DNA from: Geodermatophilaceae bacterium URHB0062
GTDB lineage: Bacteria > Actinomycetota > Actinomycetes > Mycobacteriales > Geodermatophilaceae
Direction of reading: 5' to 3'
Assembly (NCBI GenBank): GCA_000620185.1
Contig: KK211086.1
Coordinates: forward strand, 407,331-471,330
DNA length: 64,000 bases
Positions 25,224-33,885 of this stretch are shown one piece after another. The position numbers and the translations under genes are program-made. Numbering within the stretch: position 1 is the first letter of the stretch; every line of letters starts with the position of its first letter. The notes under the pieces are model-generated. The model was not told where the DNA came from. It ran no database searches and was given only the letters and a program-made list of their open reading frames with translations.

Positions 25224-25436
25224 TCAGGCGGGGGAGCCGTCGTCCCGTCGGGTGCGCCGCTCGAGTTCCCGCAGGAACTCCGGGTCGTCGTCCGGGGCCA
25301 GGGGGCGCGTCGCCTGCTGCGGCCGCGGTCGGCGCGGAGCGCCGCCGCTGTTCCGTCCCCCGGGCGGCGCACCGGCCGCCCGCATGACCAGCACCACAAC
25401 CACGACCGCGACCACCAGCAGCACCAGGTACGGCAC
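25224..25436 (-). CDS. small single-pass membrane protein
   Basis: 70 residues from GTG at 25436 (GAGGGGG upstream; an alternative GTG at 25445 is less well spaced). One very hydrophobic helix, VPYLVLLVVAVVVVVLVM, is followed by a Gly/Pro/Arg-rich linker and an acidic-basic tail APDDDPEFLRELERRTRRDD, probably cytoplasmic. It is divergent from the Lrp-family gene. Small proteins with a DDDPEFLREL-type tail recur in actinobacteria, but no function is assigned. Longer frames through this region in other registers are shadows. Confidence 0.7.
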   Translation of the reverse strand: MPYLVLLVVAVVVVVLVMRAAGAPPGGRNSGGAPRRPRPQQATRPLAPDDDPEFLRELERRTRRDDGSPA

Positions 25437-25553
25437 GCCGACCACCCCCCTCTTCGGAACCGAGCGTACGTCCGCGGTGATACTCGGTGCCGGGCGGCGA
25501 GGAATCGTCCGCTCCGCATCAATTCTTGCGAGGGAGACACCGCCATCGACGCC

Positions 25554-25982
25554 GTGGACCGGCAGCTGATCGACCTGTTGCGCGCCAACGGCCGGGCCAG
25601 CTATGCCGAGCTCGCCCGCCAGGTCGGACTGTCGTCGCCCGCGGTGCACGAGCGGGTCGCCAAGCTGGAGGCGGCCGGGGTCATCACCGGCTACCGCGCG
25701 ACGGTCGACCCGCCGTCGGTCGGTCTCGACGTGACGGCCCTGATCGGGGTGATCGAGAGCGACTCGGTCGACGACACGGGCCTCGAGGAGGCCATGCGCG
25801 CGATGCCGGAGATCGAGGACTGCTGGCGGGTCGCCGGCAGCGAGGGCTACGTGCTCAAGGTGAGGGTGACCGACATCCCGGCACTCGAGGCCACCATCGG
25901 CGCGTTGAACCGGATCAGGGGTGTGGCGCGCACCCGGACGACGGTGGTCTTGTCCACCAAGTGGGAGGGCCGACATGGCTGA
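25554..25982 (+). CDS. Lrp/AsnC family transcriptional regulator
   Basis: 142 residues from GTG at 25554. The N-terminal HTH is DRQLIDLLRANGRASYAELA then RQVGLSSPAVHERVAKLEAA, and the C-terminal RAM domain (about 65-140) includes IEDCWRVAGSEGYVLKVRV. Such regulators respond to amino acids or related ligands. The only good ribosome binding site (AGGGAG, 25531-25536) lies 8 bp before an in-frame ATC at 25545, which would add IDA to the N terminus; a non-standard ATC start is possible. It overlaps the DUF4229 gene by 8 bp. Confidence 0.92.
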   Translation: MDRQLIDLLRANGRASYAELARQVGLSSPAVHERVAKLEAAGVITGYRATVDPPSVGLDVTALIGVIESDSVDDTGLEEAMRAMPEIEDCWRVAGSEGYVLKVRVTDIPALEATIGALNRIRGVARTRTTVVLSTKWEGRHG

Positions 25983-26289
25983 GCAGAGCACCACACCTCC
26001 GGGGCCCGACGGTGGCCCCGCCCGGCGGCCGACGGTGCTGCCCTGGCTGGTCATGTACACCGTCGGCCGGATCGGCATCTTCGCCGCGCTGACCATGATC
26101 CTCTGGCAGGTGGGCCTGGACTTCTGGTCCGGGCTGCTCTTCGGTCTGCTGCTGTCGATGCCCGCGTCCTACTTCCTGCTCCGGCCCTCCCGCGAGCGGC
26201 TGACCGAGGGCCTGGCGGCGCGGAGCGTCGCCCGTCGTGCGGCGAAGCAGGACCTGCGGGCGCGGCTGAGCGGCCCCGGCGCGGAGTAG
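25975..26289 (+). CDS. DUF4229 membrane protein
   Basis: 104 residues with two hydrophobic helices (about 21-42 and 46-66) separated by a tight turn, then a basic cytoplasmic tail (RPSRERLTEGLAARSVARRA). The arrangement VMYTVGRIGIFAALTMILW then LLLSMPASYFLLRPSRERL fits DUF4229, a family usually found near menA in actinobacteria. It is convergent with menA and translationally coupled to the Lrp regulator. The function is unknown. Confidence 0.8.
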   Translation: MAEQSTTPPGPDGGPARRPTVLPWLVMYTVGRIGIFAALTMILWQVGLDFWSGLLFGLLLSMPASYFLLRPSRERLTEGLAARSVARRAAKQDLRARLSGPGAE

Positions 26290-26321
26290 CGGCGCTCTTG
26301 GCTCGCCGGAACCCGCGTCGA

Positions 26322-27191
26322 TCAGCTGAGCGCGAGCCCCGCGCCCAGCAGGACCCCCGTCGCCAGCGTCAGCAGGCCGGTGCCCTGCAGCGCGGCGATG
26401 AGCGCTGGTCCGCGGCCCCCGCCGAGCACGATGCGGGCCGGTGACAGCGCCAGGGGCGCGGCGAGCAGCGCCAGCAGCGCCGAGGGGCGGCCCACCCCGA
26501 CGGCGACCACGACCGCGAACGGGACGGCGAGCAGCGCGACGTAGACCAGGCGGGTGACGCGCTCGCCCAGCAGGACGGCCAGCGTCCGCTTACCTACGAC
26601 GGCGTCCCCGGCGATGTCGCGCAGGTTGTTCACCATCAGCAGCGCGACCGACAGCAGCCCGATGGGCACGGCGACGGCGAACGCCAGCCCGGGCAGAGTG
26701 CGGGTCTGCACGTAGGTGGTGCCCACGACGGCGACCAGGCCGAAGAAGACGAAGACGAAGACCTCGCCCAGCGCGCGGTACCCGTAGGGCAACGGTCCGC
26801 CGGTGTAGGTCCAGGCGGCCGCGATGCAGACCGCACCGACCGCGATCAGCGCCCAGCTCGACAGCGCGGCCAGGACCAGCCCGGCGAGGGCCGCCACACC
26901 GAACGCGAGGCCGGCGGCGAGCAGCACCTGGCGCGGCGTCGCCGCTCCGGAGCCGACCAGCCGCATCGGCCCGACCCGGTCGGCGTCGGTGCCGCGCCGT
27001 CCGTCGGAGTAGTCGTTGGCATAGTTCACCGCCACCTGCAGGGCGAGGGCGACGAGCAGGGCGAGCAGCGCCGGCACGAGCCGGAAGCCGTCGAGCGCGG
27101 CGGCGGCGCCGGTGCCGACGAGCACCGGAGCCAGCGCCGCGGGCAGCGTGCGGGGGCGGGCGCCGGCCAGCCACTGGGCGGGGGTGGCCAT
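26322..27191 (-). CDS. menA: 1,4-dihydroxy-2-naphthoate polyprenyltransferase
   Basis: 289 residues, an integral membrane UbiA-fold prenyltransferase with about eight to nine helices. It attaches the polyprenyl tail to dihydroxynaphthoate, giving demethylmenaquinone. The first Asp-rich motif is NYANDYSDGRRGTD and the second is NNLRDIAGDAVVGKRTLAV; MATPAQWLAGARPRTLPAAL is the usual N terminus. It starts 2 bp after the menE stop, so menE-menA is one leftward transcript. The tail donor could be made by the polyprenyl synthase at 55.9 kb. Confidence 0.96.
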   Translation of the reverse strand: MATPAQWLAGARPRTLPAALAPVLVGTGAAAALDGFRLVPALLALLVALALQVAVNYANDYSDGRRGTDADRVGPMRLVGSGAATPRQVLLAAGLAFGVAALAGLVLAALSSWALIAVGAVCIAAAWTYTGGPLPYGYRALGEVFVFVFFGLVAVVGTTYVQTRTLPGLAFAVAVPIGLLSVALLMVNNLRDIAGDAVVGKRTLAVLLGERVTRLVYVALLAVPFAVVVAVGVGRPSALLALLAAPLALSPARIVLGGGRGPALIAALQGTGLLTLATGVLLGAGLALS

Positions 27192-27193
27192 GG

Positions 27194-28357
27194 TCAGCGG
27201 GTCCCCTCGGTCACGGCGGCGGCGACGGCGCGGCGGTCGGGCTTGCCCGTGTGCAGGGCGGGCACCGCGGCGATGGTGTGCAGCTCGCGGGGAGCGGCGG
27301 GTGCGCCGAGCCGGTCGGTCACCCAGGCCCGGAGGACGGCGAGGTCGGGGGACGCGTCGGCCGACGGGACGACGGCGGCGACGACGCGCCGGCCCCACTC
27401 GTCGTCCGGCCGGCCGAAGACGACGGCGTCCTCGACGTCCGGATGCTCGCGGAGGACCGCCTCGACGGCGGCGGGGGCGACGTTCACGCCGCCGGTGATG
27501 ACGACGTCGTCCAGGCGGCCGGAGACGGTGAGCCGGCCGTCGGGGTCGAGGCTGCCGGCGTCCCGGGTGGCGAACCAGCCGTCGCGGAACGCCGCGGCGG
27601 TCGCGGCCGGGTCCAGCCGGTAGCCCAGCGCCAGCACCGGGCCGGCGAGCAGCACACCGCCGGCGTCGGCCCGGACCCGGACGCCGTCCAGCGGGAGACC
27701 GTCGTACACGCACCCACCCGCGGTCTCGGTCATGCCGTAGGTCGTCGTCACCGCGACGCCGGCCGCGCGGGCCCGGGACAGCAGCTCCGGATCCGTGGCG
27801 GCGCCGCCCACCAGCACCGCGTCGAAGGCGCGCAGCGCCTCGGGTTCGGCGTCGAGGAACCGGCGGAGCTGGGTGGGGACGAGCGAGGTGTACCGCCGCT
27901 CGCCGTCCGGCATCCGGCTCAGGGCGTCGGCGAGGCGCTCGCCGCGCTCGAGGACGGCGAGGGGCCGGCCGGTCAGGACGCTCCGACTCAGCACCTGCAG
28001 CCCACCCATCGCCGCGGCCGGCAGGGCCAGCAGCCAGCTGCCCGGGCCGCCGAGGCGGTCCAGGGCGGCGCACGACGACGCCCGGACGGCGGCGGCCGAC
28101 AGCAGCACGGCGCGGGACCGCCCGGTCGAGCCGGAGGTCACCACGACGAGGTCCGCGCCGGGCTCGACCGGCTCCTCGACCCGGAGCGCGGCACGGGCGG
28201 CCTCGACCACCGCCGACGGGCCGGCGGGGAGCACGGCCAGCGGCGCGGCGCCGTCGAGGCAGGCGCGCAGGGCCGGGAGGAGGGCGGCGTGCAGGTGGGC
28301 CTCGGCCCCGGGTTCGGACATGTCCGGCGCGCGTACGAGGGTCAGCTGCCGGGCCAC
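27194..28357 (-). CDS. menE: o-succinylbenzoate-CoA ligase
   Basis: 387 residues, short for an adenylate-forming enzyme because the N-terminal portion is reduced, as in mycobacterial MenE. The P-loop is VVTSGSTGRSRAVLLS, the adenine motif TTYGMTETAGGCVYDG, the hinge RLTVSGRLDDVVITGG, and the C-terminal Lys lies in ALHTGKPDRRAVAAA. It converts o-succinylbenzoate to its CoA ester. The start is GTG at 28357. On the minus strand TACGCT lies 8 bp before it, suggesting a leaderless or nearly leaderless transcript. Confidence 0.94.
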   Translation of the reverse strand: MARQLTLVRAPDMSEPGAEAHLHAALLPALRACLDGAAPLAVLPAGPSAVVEAARAALRVEEPVEPGADLVVVTSGSTGRSRAVLLSAAAVRASSCAALDRLGGPGSWLLALPAAAMGGLQVLSRSVLTGRPLAVLERGERLADALSRMPDGERRYTSLVPTQLRRFLDAEPEALRAFDAVLVGGAATDPELLSRARAAGVAVTTTYGMTETAGGCVYDGLPLDGVRVRADAGGVLLAGPVLALGYRLDPAATAAAFRDGWFATRDAGSLDPDGRLTVSGRLDDVVITGGVNVAPAAVEAVLREHPDVEDAVVFGRPDDEWGRRVVAAVVPSADASPDLAVLRAWVTDRLGAPAAPRELHTIAAVPALHTGKPDRRAVAAAVTEGTR

Positions 28358-28365
28358 GAGAGGGA

Positions 28366-28390
28366 AGCGTACGGCGGCCGCGCATAGGGT
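28366..28390. promoter_or_regulatory. divergent -10 boxes of menE (leftward) and menC (rightward)
   Basis: Rightward TAGGGT (28385-28390) is followed by 7 bp and the menC GTG; leftward TACGCT (28371-28366) is followed by 8 bp and the menE GTG. The 40-bp gap leaves no room for leaders, so both mRNAs are probably leaderless, and RNA polymerases on the two promoters should compete. Confidence 0.55.
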
Positions 28391-28397
28391 GATCAGC

Positions 28398-29348
28398 GTG
28401 ATCGCCGCCTCCGGACCGTCGCTGGAGGCGCGGGTCTACTCGGTGCCCCTGCGCACGCGTTTCCGCGGCATCGACGTGCGCGACGGCGTGCTGGTCCGCG
28501 GGCCCGCCGGCTGGGGCGAGTTCTCGCCGTTCTGGGACTACGACCTCGCCGAGAGCCGCCGCTGGTGGGCGGCCGCGGAGGAGGCCGCGCTGACCGGCTG
28601 GCCGGAGCCGGTGCGCGACTCGGTGCCGGTCAACGTGACCGTCCCGGCGGTCGGGCCGGAGCGCGCGCACGCGATCGTCACGGCGTCGGGGTGCCGCACC
28701 GCGAAGGTCAAGGTCGCCGAGCCGGGACAGTCGCCGGCCGACGACGTGGCCCGGGTGGAGGCGGTGCGCGACGCCCTGGGGCCGGACGGCGCGATCCGCG
28801 TCGACGCCAACGCCGCCTGGGACGTCGACACCGCGGCCGCCCGCATCGCCGAGCTGGACGCCGTGGGGCTCGAGTACGTGGAGCAGCCGTGCGCGACCCT
28901 GGCCGAGCTCGCGGCGCTGCGCCGGCGGATCGACGTCCGCGTCGCCGCCGACGAGGTGGTGCGGCGGGCGGCCGATCCGCTCGCGATCGACCTGCGGGAG
29001 GCCTGCGACGTCGTCGTCCTCAAGGTGCAGCCGCTCGGGGGCGTGCGCGCGGCGCTGCGGGTCGCCGAGGCGCACGGCCTGCCGTGCGTCGTGTCCTCGG
29101 CGCTCGAGTCGTCGGTCGGCATCGCCGCCGGTGTGGCGCTGGCGGCGGCGCTCCCCGAGCTGCCGTTCGCATGCGGGTTGGCCACCGTGGCGCTGTTCAC
29201 CGGCGACGTCACCAGCGCCCCGCTGCTGCCGGTCGACGGCGCGCTGCCGGTCCGCCGCCCCGAGCCCGACCGGCTGACCGAGGTGGCGGCGGGACCCGTC
29301 GTGGACGCCCGCTGGCGGGCACGGATGACCGCGGTGCGTGCGGCGTGA
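28398..29348 (+). CDS. menC: o-succinylbenzoate synthase
   Basis: 316 residues of the enolase superfamily. It dehydrates SHCHC to o-succinylbenzoate. The catalytic Lys pair is in CRTAKVKVAEPG, metal ligands in IRVDANAAWD, LEYVEQPCATL and VAADEVVR, and the second base in VVVLKVQPLGG. The start is the GTG at 28398, set by the leaderless -10 box. The stop overlaps the menD start by 4 bp. Confidence 0.94.
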   Translation: MIAASGPSLEARVYSVPLRTRFRGIDVRDGVLVRGPAGWGEFSPFWDYDLAESRRWWAAAEEAALTGWPEPVRDSVPVNVTVPAVGPERAHAIVTASGCRTAKVKVAEPGQSPADDVARVEAVRDALGPDGAIRVDANAAWDVDTAAARIAELDAVGLEYVEQPCATLAELAALRRRIDVRVAADEVVRRAADPLAIDLREACDVVVLKVQPLGGVRAALRVAEAHGLPCVVSSALESSVGIAAGVALAAALPELPFACGLATVALFTGDVTSAPLLPVDGALPVRRPEPDRLTEVAAGPVVDARWRARMTAVRAA

Positions 29349-31039
29349 ACCCGGCCACCGCGTTCGGCCGGGTGCTCGTCGACGAACTGGTGCGCGGCGG
29401 GGTCACCGACGCCGTCCTCGCGCCGGGCTCGCGGTCGGCGCCCGTCGCCGTGGCGCTCGCCGCCGCCGAGCGCGACGGCCGGCTGCGGCTGCACGTGCGC
29501 ATCGACGAGCGGACCGCGGCGTTCCTCGCCCTCGGCCTGGCCAAGGCGTCGGGGCGGCCGGTGCCGGTGCTCACGACGTCCGGCACCGCGGTCGCGCACC
29601 TGCACGCGGCCGTGCTGGAGGCCGACTCCGCCGGGATCCCCCTGCTGGTGCTGACCGCCGACCGGCCGCCCGAGCTGCGTGCGACGGGCGCGAACCAGAC
29701 GATCGAGCAGCCCGGCCTGTACGGCCGCGCGGTGCGCTGGGCGGCCGACGTCGGCGTGCCCGAGGCCGGCCGGGAGGCGGCGCAGAACCGCTACTGGCGG
29801 TCGCTGGTGGCCAAGGCGCTGATCACCGCCACCGGTGCGCTGTCCGGCGACCCCGGCCCCGTGCACCTGAACCTGGCGCTGCGGGAGCCGTTGCTCCCCG
29901 AGTCCGAGGAGCCCGCGGACCTCTCCGGGCAGTGGGCGGGCCGACCCGGCGGCGCCGCGTGGACCGTCGCCGGACCCGCCCCGGTGGCGCCGGCCGAGCC
30001 GCCCGGTCCGTCACGCACCCTCCTCGTGGTGGGCGACGCCCCGCCCGCGCTGGGCCGCGCGGCGGCCACGCTCGCCGGCGCCTGCCACTGGCCGGTGATC
30101 GCCGAGCCGTCGAGCGGTGCGTGGGGCGCCGAGGGCGCGCTCCGTGGGGGCGCACTCCTGCTCGGCGTGCCCGAGTGGCTCGGCGCGCACCGCCCCGACC
30201 GGGTGCTCGTCGTGGGGCGGCCAACCCTGTCCCGGCCGGTGTCGGCGCTCCTCGGCGACCCCGACGTGCGGGTCGAGACGGTGGCCGCCTCACCGCGCTG
30301 GGCGGACGCCGTCCGCAGCAGCGGACATGTCTCGCTGACGCTCCCGGCGGCCGGTGGTCCGCTCGCCGAGGGGTGGCGGCCGGCATGGGAGGACGCCGCG
30401 AACCGGGTGGGCGCCGCGGCGGACGCGTTGCTCGAGGCGCGACCGGGACCCACGGCGGCGCGGCTGGCCCGTGACGTGGTGGCGGCCCTGCCCACCGGGT
30501 CGCTGCTGGTGCTGGGGTCGTCCACGCCGGTGCGCGACGTCGACCGGCTGGCGGTGCCCCGCGGCGACGTCGCGGTGCTGGCCAACCGGGGCGTCGCCGG
30601 CATCGACGGCACGATCTCCACCGCGGTGGGGGCGGCGCTGGCGCACGGGCCGGGGCCGGCCTTCGCCCTCCTGGGCGATCTGACCTTGCTGCACGACCTC
30701 ACCGGTCTGCTCCTCGGCGACGGCGAGCCCGCCCCCGACCTCACCGTCGTGGTCGCCGACAACGACGGCGGCGGGATCTTCGCGCAGCTCGAACCGGGGG
30801 AGGAGCGCCACGCCCGCGACTACCGGCGGGTCTTCGGCACCCCGCACGGCCGGGACGTCGCCGCCGTCGCCGAGTCGCTGGGCTGGGCCGCCACGCGCGT
30901 GGCCGATCCCGCGGACCTCCCGGCGGCCCTCGCGCTGGGCGGTCCCCGGGTGGTCGTCGTCCGCACCGATCAGCGGGCCGAGGCGGAGCTGGCCCGGACG
31001 CTGCGACAGGCCGCCGCGGGGGCGCTCGGCCGCTCCTGA
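29345..31039 (+). CDS. menD: SEPHCHC synthase
   Basis: 564 residues, a thiamine-diphosphate enzyme joining isochorismate and 2-oxoglutarate (2-succinyl-5-enolpyruvyl-6-hydroxy-3-cyclohexene-1-carboxylate synthase). N-terminal signature VLAPGSRSAPVAVAL, ThDP-activating Glu in HVRIDERTAAFLALGLAKAS, LLVLTADRPPELRATGANQT, and the ThDP/Mg motif GDLTLLHDLTGLLLGDG with DNDGGGIFAQLE. Expressed with menC. Confidence 0.96.
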   Translation: MNPATAFGRVLVDELVRGGVTDAVLAPGSRSAPVAVALAAAERDGRLRLHVRIDERTAAFLALGLAKASGRPVPVLTTSGTAVAHLHAAVLEADSAGIPLLVLTADRPPELRATGANQTIEQPGLYGRAVRWAADVGVPEAGREAAQNRYWRSLVAKALITATGALSGDPGPVHLNLALREPLLPESEEPADLSGQWAGRPGGAAWTVAGPAPVAPAEPPGPSRTLLVVGDAPPALGRAAATLAGACHWPVIAEPSSGAWGAEGALRGGALLLGVPEWLGAHRPDRVLVVGRPTLSRPVSALLGDPDVRVETVAASPRWADAVRSSGHVSLTLPAAGGPLAEGWRPAWEDAANRVGAAADALLEARPGPTAARLARDVVAALPTGSLLVLGSSTPVRDVDRLAVPRGDVAVLANRGVAGIDGTISTAVGAALAHGPGPAFALLGDLTLLHDLTGLLLGDGEPAPDLTVVVADNDGGGIFAQLEPGEERHARDYRRVFGTPHGRDVAAVAESLGWAATRVADPADLPAALALGGPRVVVVRTDQRAEAELARTLRQAAAGALGRS

Positions 31040-31124
31040 GCATCTCGACGCCGTGCACCTTGCGCATTTCTTGCGGTTCGCTCGAGGTTCGCCTGCGGTT
31101 GTCCCCGCATCGTCGTTCCTGTCA

Positions 31125-31145
31125 CCGGGACCTACCCGGTCCCGG
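31125..31145 (+). other. perfect 8-bp hairpin before the secreted protein gene
   Basis: CCGGGACC (31125-31132) / GGTCCCGG (31138-31145) with loop TACCC, ending 7 bp before the AAGGAG ribosome binding site of the next gene. It could terminate menD transcription or be a leader element affecting ribosome access. No good -35/-10 pair was seen in 31040-31167. Confidence 0.45.
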
Positions 31146-31167
31146 ACAGTCAAGGAGAGACGACGAC

Positions 31168-31701
31168 ATGTTCACGACGATCAGCCCTCTTCGCCGCCTC
31201 GGCGCCACCGTCGTCATCGCCGGCATCGCAGCGCTCGGCTCCGTGGCCGTGGCCCCCGCCGCCTCGGCCGCTCAGGTCGAGGACGGCGCCAACTATGTGA
31301 TCGAGCGGAGCGGCAACGGCCCCGACGCCTTCGTCGTCACCACGACGGGCCGGATGCCGGTCTTCTTCTGCGAGGACGTGAAGCCGGGCAAGGACGGCGT
31401 CGTGGATGCCAAGGACGTCGCCAAGGCCGCCGAGAAGGCATTCAAGGAAGCGCGGAAGGCCGCCGAGGAGGCCGACAAGGCTGCCGAGAAGGCTGCCGAG
31501 GAGGCGGACAAGGCTGCCAAGAAGGCTGCCGAGCAGGCCGGGGACGACGCCAAGGACGCGTACAAGGAGGCCAAGGAGGCCGCCAAGAAGGCTGCCGACG
31601 AGGCCGAGAAGGCCGCGAAGGATGCCCAGAAGAGCATCGACAAGGTGATGAAGCAGCACAACATCTGCGAGGCGGTCGCCCCCACCGGCGCGCGCTTCTG
31701 A
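31168..31701 (+). CDS. secreted Lys/Ala/Glu-rich helical protein
   Basis: 177 residues with a good ribosome binding site (AAGGAGAG, 9-bp spacer). Residues 1-35 are a classical Sec signal peptide with cleavage predicted near ASAA. Residues about 36-80 form a small domain containing Cys68 (PVFFCEDV). Residues about 82-163 are a continuous Ala/Lys/Glu/Asp helix with runs such as KAAEEADKAAEKAAEEADKA. Cys167 (HNICEAV) follows, so one disulfide could close the helix onto the head domain. The polycationic/polyampholytic helix resembles histone-H1-like or wall-binding tails, but no family is recognised. It is convergent with menF and separated from it by a strong hairpin. Confidence 0.85.
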   Translation: MFTTISPLRRLGATVVIAGIAALGSVAVAPAASAAQVEDGANYVIERSGNGPDAFVVTTTGRMPVFFCEDVKPGKDGVVDAKDVAKAAEKAFKEARKAAEEADKAAEKAAEEADKAAKKAAEQAGDDAKDAYKEAKEAAKKAADEAEKAAKDAQKSIDKVMKQHNICEAVAPTGARF

Positions 31702-31724
31702 GGTCCGATCCCGCACCACACCCA

Positions 31725-31758
31725 CGGCGGTGTCCCCGGTTCGCCGGGGGCACCGCCG
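31725..31758. terminator. strong bidirectional terminator hairpin with TTCG loop
   Basis: A 15-bp stem (arms 31725-31739 and 31744-31758, one G-T pair on the plus-strand RNA) capped by a TTCG tetraloop, placed midway between convergent stop codons. The core is CGGCGGTG / CACCGCCG plus CCCCGG / CCGGGG. It serves the secreted-protein gene and menF. Confidence 0.8.
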
Positions 31759-31765
31759 GGTGCGT

Positions 31766-33028
31766 TCAGCCCTCGAGCGCGGCCTGGAAGGCGGCGAACT
31801 TCGCCTGGGTCTCGGCCAGCTCGGTCGCCGGATCCGAGCCCGCCACGATGCCGCAACCCGCGAACAAGCGGGCGGTGTCGTCCCCGACCAGCTCCGCGCA
31901 GCGCAGCGCCAGCCCGAACTCGCCGTCGCCTCGCGAGTCCAGCCAGCCGACGGGGCCCGCGTAGCGGCCCCGGTCCATGCCCTCGAGCTCCCGGATCAGC
32001 GCGGCGGCATCCTCCGTGGGGGTGCCGCAGACAGCCGCGGTGGGGTGCACCGCATCGATCAGCTCGAGCAGGTCGGCCGCCCCGCGGCGGCCGCTGCGTC
32101 GCTGCGTGCCGTGGACGTCGGTGGCCAGGTGGCGGACGTTGGCCAGGGTCAGCAGTTCCGGCTCCTGCGGCGCGACCAACTCGGTGCAGTACGGCTCCAG
32201 CGCGCGGACCAGCGAGTCGACGGCGAGCTCGTGCTCGGCGCGGTCCTTGGCCGAACCCGCCAGGGCCGCGGCGAGCCGCTGGTCCTCGGCGCCGGCCCCG
32301 CGCGGCGCCGTCCCGGCGAGGACGCGGGCCGACAGGGCCCGGCCGGTGCGGCGGAGCAGGAGCTCCGGGGTGGCGCCGAGCAGGTTGTCGACGGCGAAGG
32401 TCCAGCAGTCGGGGAAGCGAGCGCCCAGCCGGCGCAGGATCCGGCGCGGGTCCAGGGGCGCGTCGGCGGTGACCAGCAGGTCGCGGGCGAGCACCACCTT
32501 GGCGATGTCCCCGGCCTCGATCCGCCGCACGGCCGCCGCGACCGCGGCACACCAGCTGGCCGGGTCCAGGGCCCCGTCGGCGTAGCGGAGGCGCGGCGAC
32601 GTCCCGTCGTCGGTCGCCCCCGGCTCCGGGAGGGCCGGCTCCGCGTCGCCCAGGCTGGTCACCCAGCCGACACCGTCGCGCCGGCCCACCACGACCTGGG
32701 GGACGACGAAGACCGACGTCTCCCGTGCGGGGTCGAAGGCCACGCCGGCGAAGAGGACAGGTCCCGAGCCTGGGACGCCGACCTCGTCCTCGACGTCCAG
32801 TCCGGCCGTGAAGTCGGCCCACCACGCCGACGCCTCGGCGAGTGCGCCGGGGCCGGAGACCTCGAGCCGGGCCGCCTCCCCCCAGGCGACCATCCCCTCG
32901 CCGCGCCGCACCCAGGACAGGCCGCCGGCTACGGGCAGGAGGTCCAGGAGCGGCCCGATGCTCTCCCTGCGGACGGTCGTGACGGTGCGTGCGGCGGCGT
33001 CCGGGGAGGTCAGGGCGGCCGCGGTCAC
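31766..33028 (-). CDS. menF: isochorismate synthase
   Basis: 420 residues from GTG at 33028, which has GAGGAGG 4 bp upstream; the longer open frame to 33190 is not needed. The chorismate-binding domain shows the expected [27 protein letters not shown], the [15 protein letters not shown] segment, and [20 protein letters not shown] at the C terminus. It isomerises chorismate to isochorismate, the entry step to menaquinone. It is divergent from menG with 137 bp between them. Confidence 0.92.
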   Translation of the reverse strand: MTAAALTSPDAAARTVTTVRRESIGPLLDLLPVAGGLSWVRRGEGMVAWGEAARLEVSGPGALAEASAWWADFTAGLDVEDEVGVPGSGPVLFAGVAFDPARETSVFVVPQVVVGRRDGVGWVTSLGDAEPALPEPGATDDGTSPRLRYADGALDPASWCAAVAAAVRRIEAGDIAKVVLARDLLVTADAPLDPRRILRRLGARFPDCWTFAVDNLLGATPELLLRRTGRALSARVLAGTAPRGAGAEDQRLAAALAGSAKDRAEHELAVDSLVRALEPYCTELVAPQEPELLTLANVRHLATDVHGTQRRSGRRGAADLLELIDAVHPTAAVCGTPTEDAAALIRELEGMDRGRYAGPVGWLDSRGDGEFGLALRCAELVGDDTARLFAGCGIVAGSDPATELAETQAKFAAFQAALEG

Positions 33029-33152
33029 GAACCCTCCTCGCTGCGCTCGGCGGGTCCGTGCCCGCATGGGTGCTCTGTCTCTGCGCGTCCTCGCAAGCTC
33101 GGCCGCGTACCCAGCGTAGGAGGCCTTCCCGTCCTCCCGCCCGCTGCCCGCG

Positions 33153-33165
33153 TAGCGTCGCCGCC
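33153..33165 (+). promoter_or_regulatory. -10 element of leaderless menG promoter
   Basis: TAGCGT at 33153-33158 followed by 7 bp and the GTG at 33166. No ribosome binding site is seen. The geometry is identical to that of menC. Confidence 0.55.
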
Positions 33166-33885
33166 GTGGCAGACCCGCGAGATCGCGCACACACCGTCGG
33201 CGTCCGCGCGGGACTGGACAAGCGCCCCGCCGACGTCGCGGCCATGTTCGACCGCGTCGCGCGGCGCTACGACGTCACGAACACGGTGCTCTCCGCCGGC
33301 CTGGACGCCTCCTGGCGACGGGCCACGCGGGACGCGCTCGCGCCCCGCCCAGGGCAGACGGTGCTCGACGTCGCCGCCGGGACGGCGGTCTCGACCGTGG
33401 AGCTGGCCGCGGGCGGCGTGCACGCGATCGCCTGCGACTTCTCGCAGGGCATGCTGCGCGCCGGCGCCGCGCGGGCGGTGCCGAAGGTCGCGGGCGACGC
33501 GATGGCGCTGCCGCTGGCCGACAGGAGCGTCGACGGGGTGGTCATCTCTTTCGGGCTGCGCAACGTGGCCGACCCCGACGCGGCGCTCCGGGAGTTCCAC
33601 CGGGTCACCCGGCCGGGCGGCACGCTGGTGGTCTGCGAGTTCTCGTCGCCGACGTGGGCGCCGTTCCGCACCCTTTACACCGAGTACCTGATGCAGGCGC
33701 TGCCGCGGATCGCACGCGCGGTCAGCAGCAATCCCGAGGCATACGTCTACCTGGCGGAGTCGATCCGGGCCTGGCCCGACCAGGCGGCGCTGGCCGGCCG
33801 GATCGCCGGAGCCGGTTGGGGGGACGTCGCCTGGCGCGACCTCACCGGCGGCATCGTCGCCCTGCATCGCGCCCGCCGCAGCTGA
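33166..33885 (+). CDS. menG: demethylmenaquinone methyltransferase
   Basis: 239 residues, UbiE/MenG family. It methylates demethylmenaquinone with SAM, the last step of the basic menaquinone pathway. Family N-terminal signature [23 protein letters not shown]-binding motif [47 protein letters not shown]; and the C-terminal [12 protein letters not shown]. The stop overlaps the next ATG (TGATG). Confidence 0.96.
   Translation: MADPRDRAHTVGVRAGLDKRPADVAAMFDRVARRYDVTNTVLSAGLDASWRRATRDALAPRPGQTVLDVAAGTAVSTVELAAGGVHAIACDFSQGMLRAGAARAVPKVAGDAMALPLADRSVDGVVISFGLRNVADPDAALREFHRVTRPGGTLVVCEFSSPTWAPFRTLYTEYLMQALPRIARAVSSNPEAYVYLAESIRAWPDQAALAGRIAGAGWGDVAWRDLTGGIVALHRARRS

Noticed and set aside
25178-25588. 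136-codon minus-strand frame overlapping the small membrane protein
   Set aside because: Its translation is Arg/Trp/Cys-rich noise, whereas the overlapping register gives a clean transmembrane helix and a well-placed ribosome binding site.
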